DNA of 64,000 nucleotides from Bin5 sp965221345 (GCA_965221345.1 CBDCSD010000002.1:806001-870000), one strand, 5' to 3'. Counted from the first letter of the stretch, positions 8,294 to 17,908 are shown. The notes: generated by a model from the sequence alone, not told the origin. A program made the numbers and translations.

Positions 8294-9319
8294 TCATATG
8301 CCGACAAGCTCAAGTTCGTCGGAAAAGTGACAGGCGGCGGTATGGCCCTGGCGCGTTGGCTTCAGGGCAGGGATCTCCTCGTCACAGATCTGCTGCCGAT
8401 AGGGGCAGCGCGGCGCGAAGCGGCAGCCGGGCGGCGGCTTGGCAGGATTCGGCACATCGCCCGTCAGGACAATGCGCTTGCGTCGACGGCTGTGCTTGGG
8501 GACAGGCATTGGAATCGCCGAGAGCAGGGCTTCGGTATAAGGATGTTGCGGGGTCTGGCAGATGGCAACCGTAGGTCCGCGCTCGACAATCTGCCCCAGA
8601 TACATCACGGCGATGCGGTCGCTGACATGGCGAACTACGGCCAGATCATGGGAGATGAACAGATAGGTCAGCCCGAACTGTTCCTGGAGCCGCATCAGCA
8701 GGTTCAATATCTGGGCGCGAACTGAGGCGTCCAGCGCGGAAACCGGTTCATCGCAGACGATGAATTGCGGCTGCAGCGCGAGGGCGCGGGCAATGGCGAT
8801 GCGCTGGCGCTGTCCGCCGCTGAACGCATGGGGAAAGCGCTGCATGTGGTGGGGCTGCAAGCCTACGGTGGTGAGAAGCTCAGCCACACGCTCTTCCAGT
8901 TCTTTGCCGCGGGCGGCACGATGCAGGATCAGCGGCTCAGAGATGATCGACTTTACGCTCATGCGTGAATTCAACGAGGAGAGCGGATCCTGGAATATCA
9001 TGTTCATGTGGCGGCGGATCTGGCGGCGCAGGTGGTTCTGGGACAGGTTGGTGATATCGATCATCTCGCCGCCCACCCGAAAGCCCACCGTTCCGCCGGT
9101 TGGATATTCCAGGCGGGTGACGGTGCGTCCGAGGGTGGACTTGCCACAGCCTGATTCGCCGACCAATCCCAGGGTCTCGCCTCCTTTGATATCGAGATCT
9201 ATGCCATCGACTGCCCGCACGGTCGCCACCTGGCGACGCAGCAGTCCGCGGCGAACTGCGAAATGGGTGCGCAGACCTTGTGTTTCGAGCAGGATGTCGT
9301 CAGGGTCTGGCATGCGCAA
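8294..9319 (-). CDS. Oligopeptide-type ABC transporter ATP-binding protein (OppF/DppF-like)
   Basis: ATPase of 341 residues with Walker A GESGCGKST, Q-loop region MIFQDPLSSLNSRM, signature FSGGQRQRIAIARAL and Walker B FIVCDEPVSALD. The C-terminal extension (NPAKPPPGCRFAPRCPYRQQIC) is the Cys-rich tail typical of OppD/OppF-type ATPases and may bind an Fe-S cluster. The gene overlaps the end of the OppD-like gene by 20 bp, indicating coupled translation of the two ATPases that energise one importer. Confidence 0.93.
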   Translation of the reverse strand: MRMPDPDDILLETQGLRTHFAVRRGLLRRQVATVRAVDGIDLDIKGGETLGLVGESGCGKSTLGRTVTRLEYPTGGTVGFRVGGEMIDITNLSQNHLRRQIRRHMNMIFQDPLSSLNSRMSVKSIISEPLILHRAARGKELEERVAELLTTVGLQPHHMQRFPHAFSGGQRQRIAIARALALQPQFIVCDEPVSALDASVRAQILNLLMRLQEQFGLTYLFISHDLAVVRHVSDRIAVMYLGQIVERGPTVAICQTPQHPYTEALLSAIPMPVPKHSRRRKRIVLTGDVPNPAKPPPGCRFAPRCPYRQQICDEEIPALKPTRQGHTAACHFSDELELVGI

Positions 9320-10361
9320 ACTCCTCGGTATAGAGCCAGCATTTGACGAAGTGGCCAGGCTCCGTCTCGATCAGGGACGGTTTGCGCAATCCCGGGACCT
9401 TGTCCGCGAAGGGGCAGCGCTCGACGAAGACACAGCCGGTGGGCAGATCCAGCAGTTCCGGCACGGCGCCGGCGAGCGAGTGCAGAGGCGTCTTGGGCTG
9501 GTCGGTCCAGTTCGGTATCGACTTGAGCAGCCCTTGTGTATAGGGGTGCTGCGGATTGGTCAAGAGTTGCTCAACGCTGGCGGCCTCGACGATCTCGCCG
9601 AGGTACATGACGATCACGCGGTCGGCAATCTCGGCGACGACGCCCATGTCGTGCGTGATGAGCATAACGGCCAGCCCCATCTCCGCCTGCAACGCCTGCA
9701 GCAGCTCCAGGATCTGGGCTTGGATGGTGACATCGAGCGCGGTGGTCGGCTCATCGGCGACCAGCAGTTGGGGCTCGCAGGCGAGCGCCATCGCGATCAT
9801 CACCCGTTGGCGCATGCCTCCGCTCAGTCGATGGGGAAATTCGTGGACAACATGCGCCGGTTCCGGCAAGCCCACGCGCTCCAGCAGGGCAACGGCCTTG
9901 TCCAGCGCCTCCCGGCGGTTCATATCGAAATGTTGCAGCAGAATCTCAACGATCTGGTCGCCAATCGAGTACATTGGATGCAGGGAGCGCATCGGCTCCT
10001 GGAAGATCATGGATATCTGGCGGCCGCGAATGCCGCGGAGCTCGCGGCTGTCCGGGGCCAGGGCTGTGACATCAACGGTCCTGTCGGCGGTATGCAGAGA
10101 GATCGTGCCGCCATCGATCTGCCCCGGCGGCATTGGGATTAACTTGAGGAGCGACAGCGCGGTAACGCTCTTGCCACAGCCTGATTCGCCGACGATGCCC
10201 AGAATTTCGCCCTGGTGGATCTGAAAGCTCACCCCATTGACGGCGCGGGTGCGTCCGCGGTAGCCGCCAAAGGAGACGTAGAGATCCTCTACCTCCAGAA
10301 CCAGGCGGGGCTGCTCTCCCTGGCCGTTATCGTTCGAGTTGTTGGTCGGGCTGTAGTTCAT
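9300..10361 (-). CDS. Oligopeptide-type ABC transporter ATP-binding protein (OppD/DppD-like)
   Basis: ATPase of about 353 residues with Walker A GESGCGKS, signature LSGGMRQRVMIAMAL, Walker B LLVADEPTTALD and the OppD-type Cys-containing tail (TGCVFVERCPFADK). The ATG at 10361 is preferred over the TTG and GTG just upstream because GAGG lies 7 nt before it. It forms the heterodimeric motor with the overlapping OppF-like protein. Position four in the importer gene order: binding protein, B, C, D, F. Confidence 0.92.
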   Translation of the reverse strand: MNYSPTNNSNDNGQGEQPRLVLEVEDLYVSFGGYRGRTRAVNGVSFQIHQGEILGIVGESGCGKSVTALSLLKLIPMPPGQIDGGTISLHTADRTVDVTALAPDSRELRGIRGRQISMIFQEPMRSLHPMYSIGDQIVEILLQHFDMNRREALDKAVALLERVGLPEPAHVVHEFPHRLSGGMRQRVMIAMALACEPQLLVADEPTTALDVTIQAQILELLQALQAEMGLAVMLITHDMGVVAEIADRVIVMYLGEIVEAASVEQLLTNPQHPYTQGLLKSIPNWTDQPKTPLHSLAGAVPELLDLPTGCVFVERCPFADKVPGLRKPSLIETEPGHFVKCWLYTEEFAHARP

Positions 10362-10414
10362 CACCAAACCTCAATGGCCAGTCGCCAGTGCTGTACCTGG
10401 CAACCGATAACCGG

Positions 10415-11572
10415 TCACTGGCCCGAGAAGGGGTCGGCGGCATCGCGCAGACCGTCGCCCAGGAAGTTGAAGGACAGAACGGCAATCGCCAAGAAGAACA
10501 CGGGCGCAATCAGCCACGGCTTGTGCGCCAGGACGGTGATATCCTGCGCCTGTTTGAGCAGGACCCCCCAGCTGACCATCGGCGGCTGAATGCCGAGACC
10601 GAGGAAGCTGAGCGCGGTCTCGCCCAGAATCATGCCCGGTATGGCCAAGGTAGCGGCGACGATCATGTAGCTGAGCGTGCCCGGGAAGAGGTGGCGGGTA
10701 ACGATCCACCAGGTGGTGGCGCCGTTAATGCGCCCGGCCTTGACATAGTCCTCATTCTGCAGCGAAAGGGTCATGCCGCGCACGATACGCGCCAGCCCGC
10801 CCCAACCGATGCTCGACAAGATCACCGTGATGGCGAAGAAGACCTGGATCGAATTCCACTCCGCTGGAATCGCCGCGGAGAGGGCGATCCACAGGGGAAT
10901 GCTGGGGAAGCTGATCATCACCTCGATGCCGCGCTGGATGAGGTCGTCCACGAAGCCGCCCCGATAACCGGAAATGAGACCGACTATGCTGCCCAGGACA
11001 AGGCTGAGCGCGACCCCGATCAGGCCCACTGTCAGAGAGATGCGTCCGCCGTACAGGACCTGGGACAACAGGTCGCGGCCCTGCGTATCGGTGCCCAGCA
11101 GGAAGATCTTGCCCGGGCTGTCGACGCCGATCAGGTGGCGGTCTGAAGTAAGTCCCAGCAGTGTCCAACTCCGCTCCCCCCGCACGAGGAAACGAACCGG
11201 GTAGGTTTCCTCTGTATTCGGCACATAGAACCGGCGCAATGTCTCCGGGTCGCGTTCCTGTTTCAGCCCATAGACGAAGGGGCGCAGGCTGAACCGTCCA
11301 TCCGGGGCAATGAAGCGGATGAACTGCGGCGGCACGTCGAGAAAACCGCTGTGGCGTTCACTGAGCGAGTAGGGCGCGGTGAATTCGGCCGGCAGAACAA
11401 GCGCATAGAGCAGGAGCAGGGCAGTCCCGCCTACGAGTCCGATCCGGTTGCGCTTGAAGCGCCACCACATCAGACCCCAATAGGAAAAGGCTGCCGTCTC
11501 CCGCCTAGCGGACGGCGTCTCCGCGGTCGCCATCGGTTCGGCATGTGGGTTCGTTGGCTCAGGCTGCGCCAT
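10415..11572 (-). CDS. Peptide ABC transporter permease (OppC/DppC-like)
   Basis: Permease of 385 residues. A long N-terminal cytoplasmic segment and the first membrane helix (LVGGTALLLLYALVLPAEF) are followed by an extended periplasmic loop and the DppC core, including LLGTDTQGRDLLSQVLYGGRIS and the EAA-type loop around YVKAGRINGATTWWIVTRHL. The ending FNFLGDGLRDAADPFSGQ is characteristic of the family. The stop codon lies inside a GGCCAGT..ACTGGCC inverted repeat at 10376-10423, just before the OppD gene. Confidence 0.92.
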   Translation of the reverse strand: MAQPEPTNPHAEPMATAETPSARRETAAFSYWGLMWWRFKRNRIGLVGGTALLLLYALVLPAEFTAPYSLSERHSGFLDVPPQFIRFIAPDGRFSLRPFVYGLKQERDPETLRRFYVPNTEETYPVRFLVRGERSWTLLGLTSDRHLIGVDSPGKIFLLGTDTQGRDLLSQVLYGGRISLTVGLIGVALSLVLGSIVGLISGYRGGFVDDLIQRGIEVMISFPSIPLWIALSAAIPAEWNSIQVFFAITVILSSIGWGGLARIVRGMTLSLQNEDYVKAGRINGATTWWIVTRHLFPGTLSYMIVAATLAIPGMILGETALSFLGLGIQPPMVSWGVLLKQAQDITVLAHKPWLIAPVFFLAIAVLSFNFLGDGLRDAADPFSGQ

Positions 11573-11604
11573 AGCAGATTTTCTGAACTGTCAGGAAGTG
11601 CATT

Positions 11605-12603
11605 TCACGGCTCAACCAAGCGGATGCGAGGGTCGAGCCAGGCCAAGGTCAGGTCGGCCAGAAAGTTGCCGACCACAAGCGCGCCGCTCAGGATCACCAG
11701 AATGCTGCCGGCCATGTACATGTCTTCGGCAAAGATGGCGCTCAACAGCAGGGGGCCGATTGTGGGCAGGCCGAGTACCAAAGCGGTGATGGTTTCGCCG
11801 CTGAACAGGCCGGGCAAACTCAGCCCTACGCCGCTCACAACCGGGTTGAGGGCAACGCGCAGCGCATGGCGGATGATGACGCGATTTTCGCTCAATCCCT
11901 TCATGCGCGCCGTTTGGATGAAAGGCTCGCCGAGCGTATCCAGCATCTGGGCGCGCACGACCCGGATCGTACCCGCCGTGCTGGAAAAACCGACGATAAA
12001 GGCCGGCAGCCACAGGTGCTTGGCCAGGTCCAGCACCTTCGCCGGCGACCAGTCGGCTGTGATGTATTCGGGAGAGAACAGGCCGCCAACGGTCGAAGCG
12101 TTGAAGACGGTGACGGCCAAGAACACCAGAATCAGGGCCAATAGCATGTTGGGCAGGGCCAGTCCCAGGAAGCCCAGTACGGTGAACAGGTAATCGGCCC
12201 AGGAGTACTGCTTCATCGCCGAGTAGACGCCAATCGGCACGGCCAGAGCCAAGCTGAATACCAAGGCGGTAAACGAGATCACCAGCGTCAGAACCAGGCG
12301 TTCGCTCAGCAGTTCGTTCACGTCGGCCCGCATGGCCATGGAGTAGCCCAGGTCACCGCGCACCAGGTCGGAGATCCAGCGAAGGTACTGAACGGTGACC
12401 GGTTGGTCAAGACCGTAGCGGGCACGCAGACCCGCCAGCGCCGACTCGATCTGTGCACTCGACAGGCGTTGCTCCTCCAGCTGCGATTCAAGCAACGTCA
12501 GATAGTCGCCGGGCGGCAACTGGATGACCACGAATCCCAATATCGAGACGAGCCAGAGGGTTATCACCATCTGCACGCCGCGGCGCAGAACAGCCCTACC
12601 CAT
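11605..12603 (-). CDS. Peptide ABC transporter permease (OppB/DppB-like)
   Basis: Permease of 332 residues with the OppB signature near the N-terminus (WLVSILGFVVIQLPPGDYL), the block RYGLDQPVTVQYLRWISDLV, and the loop FIQTARMKGLSENRVIIRHALR that contacts the ATPase. The C-terminus DLTLAWLDPRIRL is typical. It is 32 bp upstream of the OppC-like gene and 75 bp downstream of the binding-protein gene, from which it is separated by an inverted repeat. Confidence 0.92.
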   Translation of the reverse strand: MGRAVLRRGVQMVITLWLVSILGFVVIQLPPGDYLTLLESQLEEQRLSSAQIESALAGLRARYGLDQPVTVQYLRWISDLVRGDLGYSMAMRADVNELLSERLVLTLVISFTALVFSLALAVPIGVYSAMKQYSWADYLFTVLGFLGLALPNMLLALILVFLAVTVFNASTVGGLFSPEYITADWSPAKVLDLAKHLWLPAFIVGFSSTAGTIRVVRAQMLDTLGEPFIQTARMKGLSENRVIIRHALRVALNPVVSGVGLSLPGLFSGETITALVLGLPTIGPLLLSAIFAEDMYMAGSILVILSGALVVGNFLADLTLAWLDPRIRLVEP

Positions 12604-12624
12604 CGCGCCCCCGAACTGCAGTGG

Positions 12625-12668
12625 CCAGTGGCTGGTGGTTAGTGCAGAACCCTACCACCAACCACTGG
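12625..12668 (-). promoter_or_regulatory. Inverted repeat between binding protein and first permease
   Basis: CCAGTGG at 12625-12631 pairs with CCACTGG at 12662-12668 and the stem continues as TGGTGG/CCACCA. It is built from heptamer-like repeat sequence. It occupies the same operon position as the hairpin at 2482 in the sugar importer, but has no U-tract on the transcribed minus strand, so an mRNA-stabilising or attenuating role is only a suggestion. Confidence 0.5.
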
Positions 12669-12678
12669 CAACCGGAGT

Positions 12679-14616
12679 TTATTGCTGGTAGTACCACTGC
12701 TCGAAACGCAGGTACTCGCTCTCACCCTGTGAAATGGCCGCGGGCATGACCTGGCCGGGCACATTCCGCAGGTTGCCGTTGTGAACCAGGATCGCCGGCG
12801 AGTTGGCGACCGTGCCGATCTGGAAGAGTTGATCGGCCAGGACCTCGCGATACTGGTGGAATGCCATTTGCGACTCCTCCTTGTCCTGCGACTGGAGCGC
12901 CAGCTGCTGCAGGTCGGCCAGTTCCTTCAACTTGCCCTGCGGCTCCGTGCCGCGGCGCTCCTCCTCCGTCGCTGACTGGATCCAGTCATACGCTTCACGG
13001 GCGAATTGACGCAGCGACATGCCGTAGCGCCAGTAGCCGGTCCAGCCGCCGGTGCTGGGGTTCAGCCTGATCTGCCAGTCATTGGCATTGATCAGCTCGC
13101 TATGCAGCTTTCTCTCCACCGGCTTGGCGACGACGCGCAGGCCGATATCACGCCAGTTGTCGGTGGCGATTTCGGCGGTTTCATCGGCGCCGATGCCCCA
13201 GCCCGAACGGAGCATCAGAATGATCGTGAGTTGGCTGCCGTCCGCCATCGTGCGCATGCCGTCCGAGTCGCGCTGGTCAAGGCCGATGCCGTCGAGCAGC
13301 GCGCTGGCCGCGTCCGGGTCGCGGGTGGCGTAGGCGCCGTCAATCGCTTCGTCAAACACGCCCGGGGGACTGAAGCCGTGACCCGGCCGGCCCAAGCCCA
13401 GGTGGACCGACTCGTTCATCAGCTCGCGGTCCAGCGCCAGCGAGAGGGCGCGCCGGAAATCAGCGGTCTCCAGCAGCTCCACGATCGCGGCCTCGCCGGT
13501 ATAGCTCTGGTTGATCATAAAGGTCTGGCGGCCGTTGAATACATCGTCAAAGAAGGTGATCTGCAGGCCAAGCTCCTCCTCCTTTTCCTTGAAAACGGGG
13601 AAGTCGCTGGGACGCACGACGCGGAACAGGATATCGGTCTCGCCAGCGAGTGTCTTGGCTTTGAGGAGTTCGGCGTCCTGATCATACTTGTCCAGGCCCT
13701 CGATATAGTCGATGTAGGGGAGCTGGTTGCCATCGGGGTCGACGCCAAAGTAGTAGGCATTGCGCTCAAACAGCACGTACTGACCCTCTTTGTACTCAAT
13801 CGCCTTCCAGGCGTTGACGGTCGGGGCGTCGGCGTCCTTGACAACCCACTGACTCTGATGCAGGACATCGCGCAGTTTGTCAAACTCCTCCTGCGCCATG
13901 TCCGCGGCCGTATCATTGTAATCCGGGTGGAACTGCTTGAAGTAGTGGGCCGGCAGGCCGTAGAATCCGTAGCTCCAGGCACCGCGCGAGTCCAGCAGGA
14001 AGGAAGGCCGCGGCTCGGCGAACTCGAAACGGACGGTGCTTTCGTCGACCTTCACCACTGTGTCGGTCGCCGTGTTCATGCCGGAAACTCTGTAGGCTTG
14101 CACATTGTACTTGGACTGCACAATGTCGTTCCACCAGAAGAGGATGTCATCGGCGCCATACGGCTGGCCGTCCGACCATTTCATCCCCTGGCGCAAGTGG
14201 AAGGTGATGCTGGTGAAATCATCGGCCCAGTCCCAGCCCTTGGCCACCTGGGGCATGAAAGTGTCGCGATCATTGTGCAGACGCTGCAGCAGGCCCTGCT
14301 CGAAGAAGACATCCCAGGCATGGGGCCCGCGTAAGGTTCCGCCATATTGGCCGATCGAATCTTCAGGCTCGAGCACCAGCACATCGGCAGGCAGGCGCTC
14401 CTCAAGGGGCGGCAGCGTACCGGCCGCGACCATCTCGGCCAGCATCGGCGCTTCCGGGCCGGACATCTCGGCGGCGGGCGCTTCTTCGGCGGCCGGCTCA
14501 GCGGCAGGTTCGGCCGGCGCCGGGGCAACGGCAGGCCCACAGCCCGCCAGAATCATCGCGAAGACAGTGACTACGGACAGCCAACTGAAAAACCGAACTC
14601 GTCTATGGACAGTCAT
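12679..14616 (-). CDS. Peptide ABC transporter substrate-binding lipoprotein (family 5)
   Basis: Family-5 solute-binding protein of 645 residues from the chosen start (MTVHRRV), which has GAGGAG about 7 nt upstream; an ATG five codons earlier overlaps that site. A hydrophobic N-terminus ends in the lipobox LAGC (Cys26), followed by an Ala/Pro/Glu-rich linker. The core has the family feature SITFHLRQGMKWSDGQPYGADDILFWW and the block ADFRRALSLALDRELMN. It is first in the operon with permeases B and C and ATPases D and F. Oligopeptides are usual cargo, but family-5 proteins with such linkers also bind oligosaccharides, which would fit the nearby GH172 and GHL10-like genes. Confidence 0.92.
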   Translation of the reverse strand: MTVHRRVRFFSWLSVVTVFAMILAGCGPAVAPAPAEPAAEPAAEEAPAAEMSGPEAPMLAEMVAAGTLPPLEERLPADVLVLEPEDSIGQYGGTLRGPHAWDVFFEQGLLQRLHNDRDTFMPQVAKGWDWADDFTSITFHLRQGMKWSDGQPYGADDILFWWNDIVQSKYNVQAYRVSGMNTATDTVVKVDESTVRFEFAEPRPSFLLDSRGAWSYGFYGLPAHYFKQFHPDYNDTAADMAQEEFDKLRDVLHQSQWVVKDADAPTVNAWKAIEYKEGQYVLFERNAYYFGVDPDGNQLPYIDYIEGLDKYDQDAELLKAKTLAGETDILFRVVRPSDFPVFKEKEEELGLQITFFDDVFNGRQTFMINQSYTGEAAIVELLETADFRRALSLALDRELMNESVHLGLGRPGHGFSPPGVFDEAIDGAYATRDPDAASALLDGIGLDQRDSDGMRTMADGSQLTIILMLRSGWGIGADETAEIATDNWRDIGLRVVAKPVERKLHSELINANDWQIRLNPSTGGWTGYWRYGMSLRQFAREAYDWIQSATEEERRGTEPQGKLKELADLQQLALQSQDKEESQMAFHQYREVLADQLFQIGTVANSPAILVHNGNLRNVPGQVMPAAISQGESEYLRFEQWYYQQ

Positions 14617-14728
14617 CTCGTGTCTCCTCATTTTGGTTGAGCCGAGTGCGTTACGATCAGTCCGCGGTTCTCTTCACCTCCTTTGCACAGTTGTCTCCAG
14701 TGGGGGGACCGTCACGAAAAACTGAGAA

Positions 14729-15577
14729 CTAGAAACTGAACAGCTGCGGCCAGTAGGCGCCTTCGAATTTGTCGCCGTATTTCTTGCCGAGGCGCTGCAT
14801 TTCCTGGGAGCACTGGTGGTTGTCGGCGCGGTCGCCGGTTTTGCGCCAGAGGCAGGCGTCGGCCTGGAGGTGGATGGCGATGGCGCGGCGATGCTGGCGG
14901 TGGGCCAGGTTAGGCCCGGAGCCGTGTAGCGTGAGGCAGTGGTGGAAGCTGACGCGGCCGGCTTCCAAGAGCACCGGCGCTGTCTGGTACTCCGCTTCCT
15001 CCGGCATGTTCTGGCGGATCACCCGCTCCTGCTCGGTCATGTCGTAGCGGCCAAAGTGGCTGTACTCCTCGTGCCAACCCCATCTGTGACTGCCCTTGAC
15101 AAAGTACATGGTTCCAATCTCAGGGTTGACCTCCTGCAGCGGGATCCAGGCGGTGAGCATCTGCGGTCTATCGCTGCTGCGCCAGTAGTTGTAGTCCTGG
15201 TGCCAGGCGACGTTGGCGGACTCGTGACCGCCGGCGGGCTTGGTGAGGATCTGCTCGTGCCAGAGACGGACGGCGGGGGTGTCGAGCAGCTGGGCGGCGA
15301 GTTGGCCGATACGCGGGTTGATGACGGCGTCGGCGAGGACGGGGTTGCACCAGTGCGAGTTGTCGACCTTGTGGAGGGCGTAGGGATCGTCGCCGGGGTT
15401 CCAGAAGCGGGACATCGGTTCGCGGCCGGTTTCGTAGCGGCCGGCGTTGACTTCGTCCACCGCATAGGCTAGGTCTTCGCGCTGGGCAGCGTTGAAGATC
15501 TCCGGGCCGAGCCAGTAGCCGTCCGTTTCGAAGCGGGTTCGCGCCTGTTCATCGACGACCATTTCGGCCACAGTCAT
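14729..15577 (-). CDS. Phytanoyl-CoA dioxygenase (PhyH) family protein
   Basis: Predicted Fe(II)/2-oxoglutarate oxygenase of 282 residues. The double-stranded beta-helix ligands are visible: HQD at residues 126-128 (ANVAWHQDYNY) and a distal His with a following Arg in LTLHGSGPNLAHRQHRRAIA, the Arg binding 2-oxoglutarate. The start at MTVAEM is preferred over an ATG 12 codons upstream because GCGAGG lies about 9 nt before it; both remain possible. It is upstream of the peptide importer and downstream of GH172, in the same direction. Bacterial PhyH paralogues hydroxylate diverse small molecules, so the substrate is unknown. Confidence 0.88.
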   Translation of the reverse strand: MTVAEMVVDEQARTRFETDGYWLGPEIFNAAQREDLAYAVDEVNAGRYETGREPMSRFWNPGDDPYALHKVDNSHWCNPVLADAVINPRIGQLAAQLLDTPAVRLWHEQILTKPAGGHESANVAWHQDYNYWRSSDRPQMLTAWIPLQEVNPEIGTMYFVKGSHRWGWHEEYSHFGRYDMTEQERVIRQNMPEEAEYQTAPVLLEAGRVSFHHCLTLHGSGPNLAHRQHRRAIAIHLQADACLWRKTGDRADNHQCSQEMQRLGKKYGDKFEGAYWPQLFSF

Positions 15578-15783
15578 ACCTCTGTACCTCGCAGACAGGA
15601 AGGATCGGGGCATTCCCTGTGCTGGACGCTAGCACTGGGCAATTTGAAAATATTATATCATTCAGTTGTCGGTGAGAAAAACAGGACAAAAGAGCCATTG
15701 CCTGTGCGGCAATGGCTTTGAATTTTCGTACTCAGCAGCGAGTGGCTGGCAGCGGTTGACGACGAGCGACTGCAGTTCTAATG

Positions 15784-17307
15784 TCACGTGGCCCGCGGGG
15801 GCAGAGCGGTGCCATCGACAGTCTCGGCGCGGAAGGCGAAGGCCCAGCCGCCGTGATTGGAGCCGAGTTCGTTGCTGAGCTTGAGGAGGATGGTGTTGGC
15901 GCCGGCGCGGAGCTGCACGGGCTGGCTGTGGCCGCGGAAGGCGTAGTTGTGGCCGAGGTCGTAGAGGTCATCATTGACGCGGAGGGCGAGGGCGTCGTCC
16001 CAGGCGAGGTGGAGGGTGGCTTCAGTGTCGGAGGGCGCGTGGAGGATGCAACGGGCGAGGGCTGTGCCGGTGTCGGTTTTGCCGACGCCGCGGCCCCAGG
16101 GGCGGAAGAGGTGGTTGAAGTCGATGAAGCCGTGGTGGGCGGCGCGGCGGTGCCAGCGGGCTCTGTCACGTCCGTGCTGGCGCGAGCCTTCGGTCAGCCA
16201 GGCGGACTCGGCACTGTGGAGGCCGTCGTAGGTGGCGTCGGGGTCGAAGGCGGTCTGCGGGGGAAGCGTTGCGGCCATGGCCTGGCCGTCGTGGTTGGCG
16301 AAGGGGCCGCAGAGCCACCATTGGCCGCTTTCGGGGAGGGGGAGGTCGTGGGCGCCGCGGGGTAGCTCGACGCCGGGGAGAAGTTGCGGCCAGTCGGGCA
16401 TGGTGAAGAAGGGCCGCACTGCGTCCTGCTGGTACCAGTAGACGGTGGAGCAGATGTCGTTGGCCATGCAGCCGAAGCGCATCTGGATCGAGCGCCGGAA
16501 GGGCAGCGTGTCCTTCTCGAAAAAGCGGTAGCCGACCAGCCGCTGCGCGGGCCGCGCTTCGCCGACGTCGTCATGCACGTAGTAGGGCATGGCGGCGTAG
16601 TGGTGCGTTTCGGGCGGGTGGAGGGCGCCGCCATAGCCGGAGCCGAAGGTGTCCTCGCCGCCGATGCCGCGCAGGAAGACGGGGTGCTCGCCTTCGCCGT
16701 CGATGTAGATGTTTTCGGCGCCGCCGTGGCTCCAGCGGTCGGTGTCGTCGAGTAGGCGAACGCCGTAGACGAAGCCGAGGAGCTGGCCGGGCCCTTCGGC
16801 GTCGAGCATGAGGTATTCTTCGCCGTAGCTCTGGGTGGGCATCTCGCGACGCCAACGGGCGCAGAAGCGGCGCGGCTCGTGCAGGGTCTGGCCGGGATAG
16901 CGGTGCCAGTCGACCTGGAGGTAGGCGTGGTTTCCCTCGGGGCCGGCTTCGAACTCGATGCGGGCGGAGCGTGCGAAGGGCATGGGGAAGTAGCAGTTGT
17001 AGCCGATCCAGGCCTTGACGGAGAGGAAGTGGGAGTCGATCGGATACCAGCCGAGCCCGTGCATGACACCGAAGAAGTCGCCGACAGGGGCTTCGACATA
17101 GGGCTCCGGCTCGTCGTCGAAGTAGATGCGGATGATGGCTTTGCGGCTGGCCAGGGGCAGGCGCTCCGGCCGCGCGAGGACGACCCAGATGTGCTGAATG
17201 CAGCCGGGTCCGTCGAGTTCGGCGTAGGTGGTGCGCTGGTTGGCGGGGAGCGGGCCGGTGGTGGAGACGCGGTCAGGGATGGGGGAAGGAGGGAGGTTGA
17301 GGTTCAT
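15784..17307 (-). CDS. DUF2961 / glycoside hydrolase family 172-like protein
   Basis: A 507-residue protein with the DUF2961 core: RTTYAELDGPGCIQHIWVV near the N-terminus, then IRIYFDDEPEPYVEAPVGDFF, and GFVYGVRLLD..WSHGGAENIYIDGE in the middle. Characterised GH172 members act on fructose dianhydrides or on arabinofuranosides. The C-terminal third resembles a carbohydrate-binding beta-sandwich (HLAWDDALALRVNDD, RAGANTILLKLSN). No signal peptide is apparent, so it may act inside the cell on imported sugars. GGAGG lies 9 nt upstream of the ATG. It heads the minus-strand run that continues with PhyH and the peptide importer. Confidence 0.85.
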   Translation of the reverse strand: MNLNLPPSPIPDRVSTTGPLPANQRTTYAELDGPGCIQHIWVVLARPERLPLASRKAIIRIYFDDEPEPYVEAPVGDFFGVMHGLGWYPIDSHFLSVKAWIGYNCYFPMPFARSARIEFEAGPEGNHAYLQVDWHRYPGQTLHEPRRFCARWRREMPTQSYGEEYLMLDAEGPGQLLGFVYGVRLLDDTDRWSHGGAENIYIDGEGEHPVFLRGIGGEDTFGSGYGGALHPPETHHYAAMPYYVHDDVGEARPAQRLVGYRFFEKDTLPFRRSIQMRFGCMANDICSTVYWYQQDAVRPFFTMPDWPQLLPGVELPRGAHDLPLPESGQWWLCGPFANHDGQAMAATLPPQTAFDPDATYDGLHSAESAWLTEGSRQHGRDRARWHRRAAHHGFIDFNHLFRPWGRGVGKTDTGTALARCILHAPSDTEATLHLAWDDALALRVNDDLYDLGHNYAFRGHSQPVQLRAGANTILLKLSNELGSNHGGWAFAFRAETVDGTALPPRAT

Positions 17308-17588
17308 GGGGTGGGCCTCCGGGTTGGGATGGGGGGATATTGGCAGGTCGGGCTTGATGTTCTTAGTTTACTGCTTATTGCGTTTCAGGTATAGCGCGGT
17401 TATTGACCGGAGACGATACACACTATGCAAGGGGGACCGGTGTCGGGGCTTGAGGTAGGCTCCAAGAGGCTGGACCATGAGCTAAGGTATAATGGGGCAG
17501 ATCACCAAGTGGGGGGAGGGGCGGTTCAATGGTCAGGGAACGGTGTGGACATAGGGCGGCCAGCCACAACGGTTCGAAAGCACTCTGT

Positions 17589-17624
17589 TTTCCCGTTTCG
17601 CGGTCCGATGATCGGGACCCACCA
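17589..17624 (+). mobile_element. Solo right end of an IS3-type element
   Basis: The sequence TTTCCCGTTTCG followed by GGGACCCACCA matches the sequence downstream of the IS3-type transposase remnant at 21409-21444 and, inverted and diverged, 18159-18200. All three end in CA. No transposase remains upstream of this copy. It immediately precedes the small membrane-protein gene at 17636. Confidence 0.5.
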
Positions 17625-17635
17625 TGGGAGGAACT

Positions 17636-17908
17636 GTGAGACACAATTGGCGTGAAATCCTGAGCATTCTGATTTGGGTCATGGTCGGCGCGGTAGGCGT
17701 CGGCATCACCTGGTTGATCGATCTGTACAGTCCACTTTCCTTTTATTCAGGGGACAGCAAAGAGGGGCTGATAATAGGTTTTCTGGTCTGGTGTGTATCA
17801 GGAGCCGCAATGATAATATTGGGTGGCCCTTTCAACTCGCTCTTCAACGCCTTCATGCGCAGGATTGATAGAAGATGGAATAAGGGAGGGACAGATGATG
17901 GGGTTTGA
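17636..17908 (+). CDS. Small predicted membrane protein
   Basis: A 90-residue protein with two hydrophobic segments (ILIWVMVGAVGVGITWLI and LIIGFLVWCVSGAAMIILG) and a basic C-terminal tail (RRIDRRWNKGG). The GTG start is chosen because GGGAGG lies 5 nt upstream; an ATG four codons earlier sits at the edge of the IS end and lacks a ribosome-binding site. Its 3' end overlaps the HicB-like gene, so the two are probably translated together. Function unknown. Confidence 0.6.
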   Translation: MRHNWREILSILIWVMVGAVGVGITWLIDLYSPLSFYSGDSKEGLIIGFLVWCVSGAAMIILGGPFNSLFNAFMRRIDRRWNKGGTDDGV

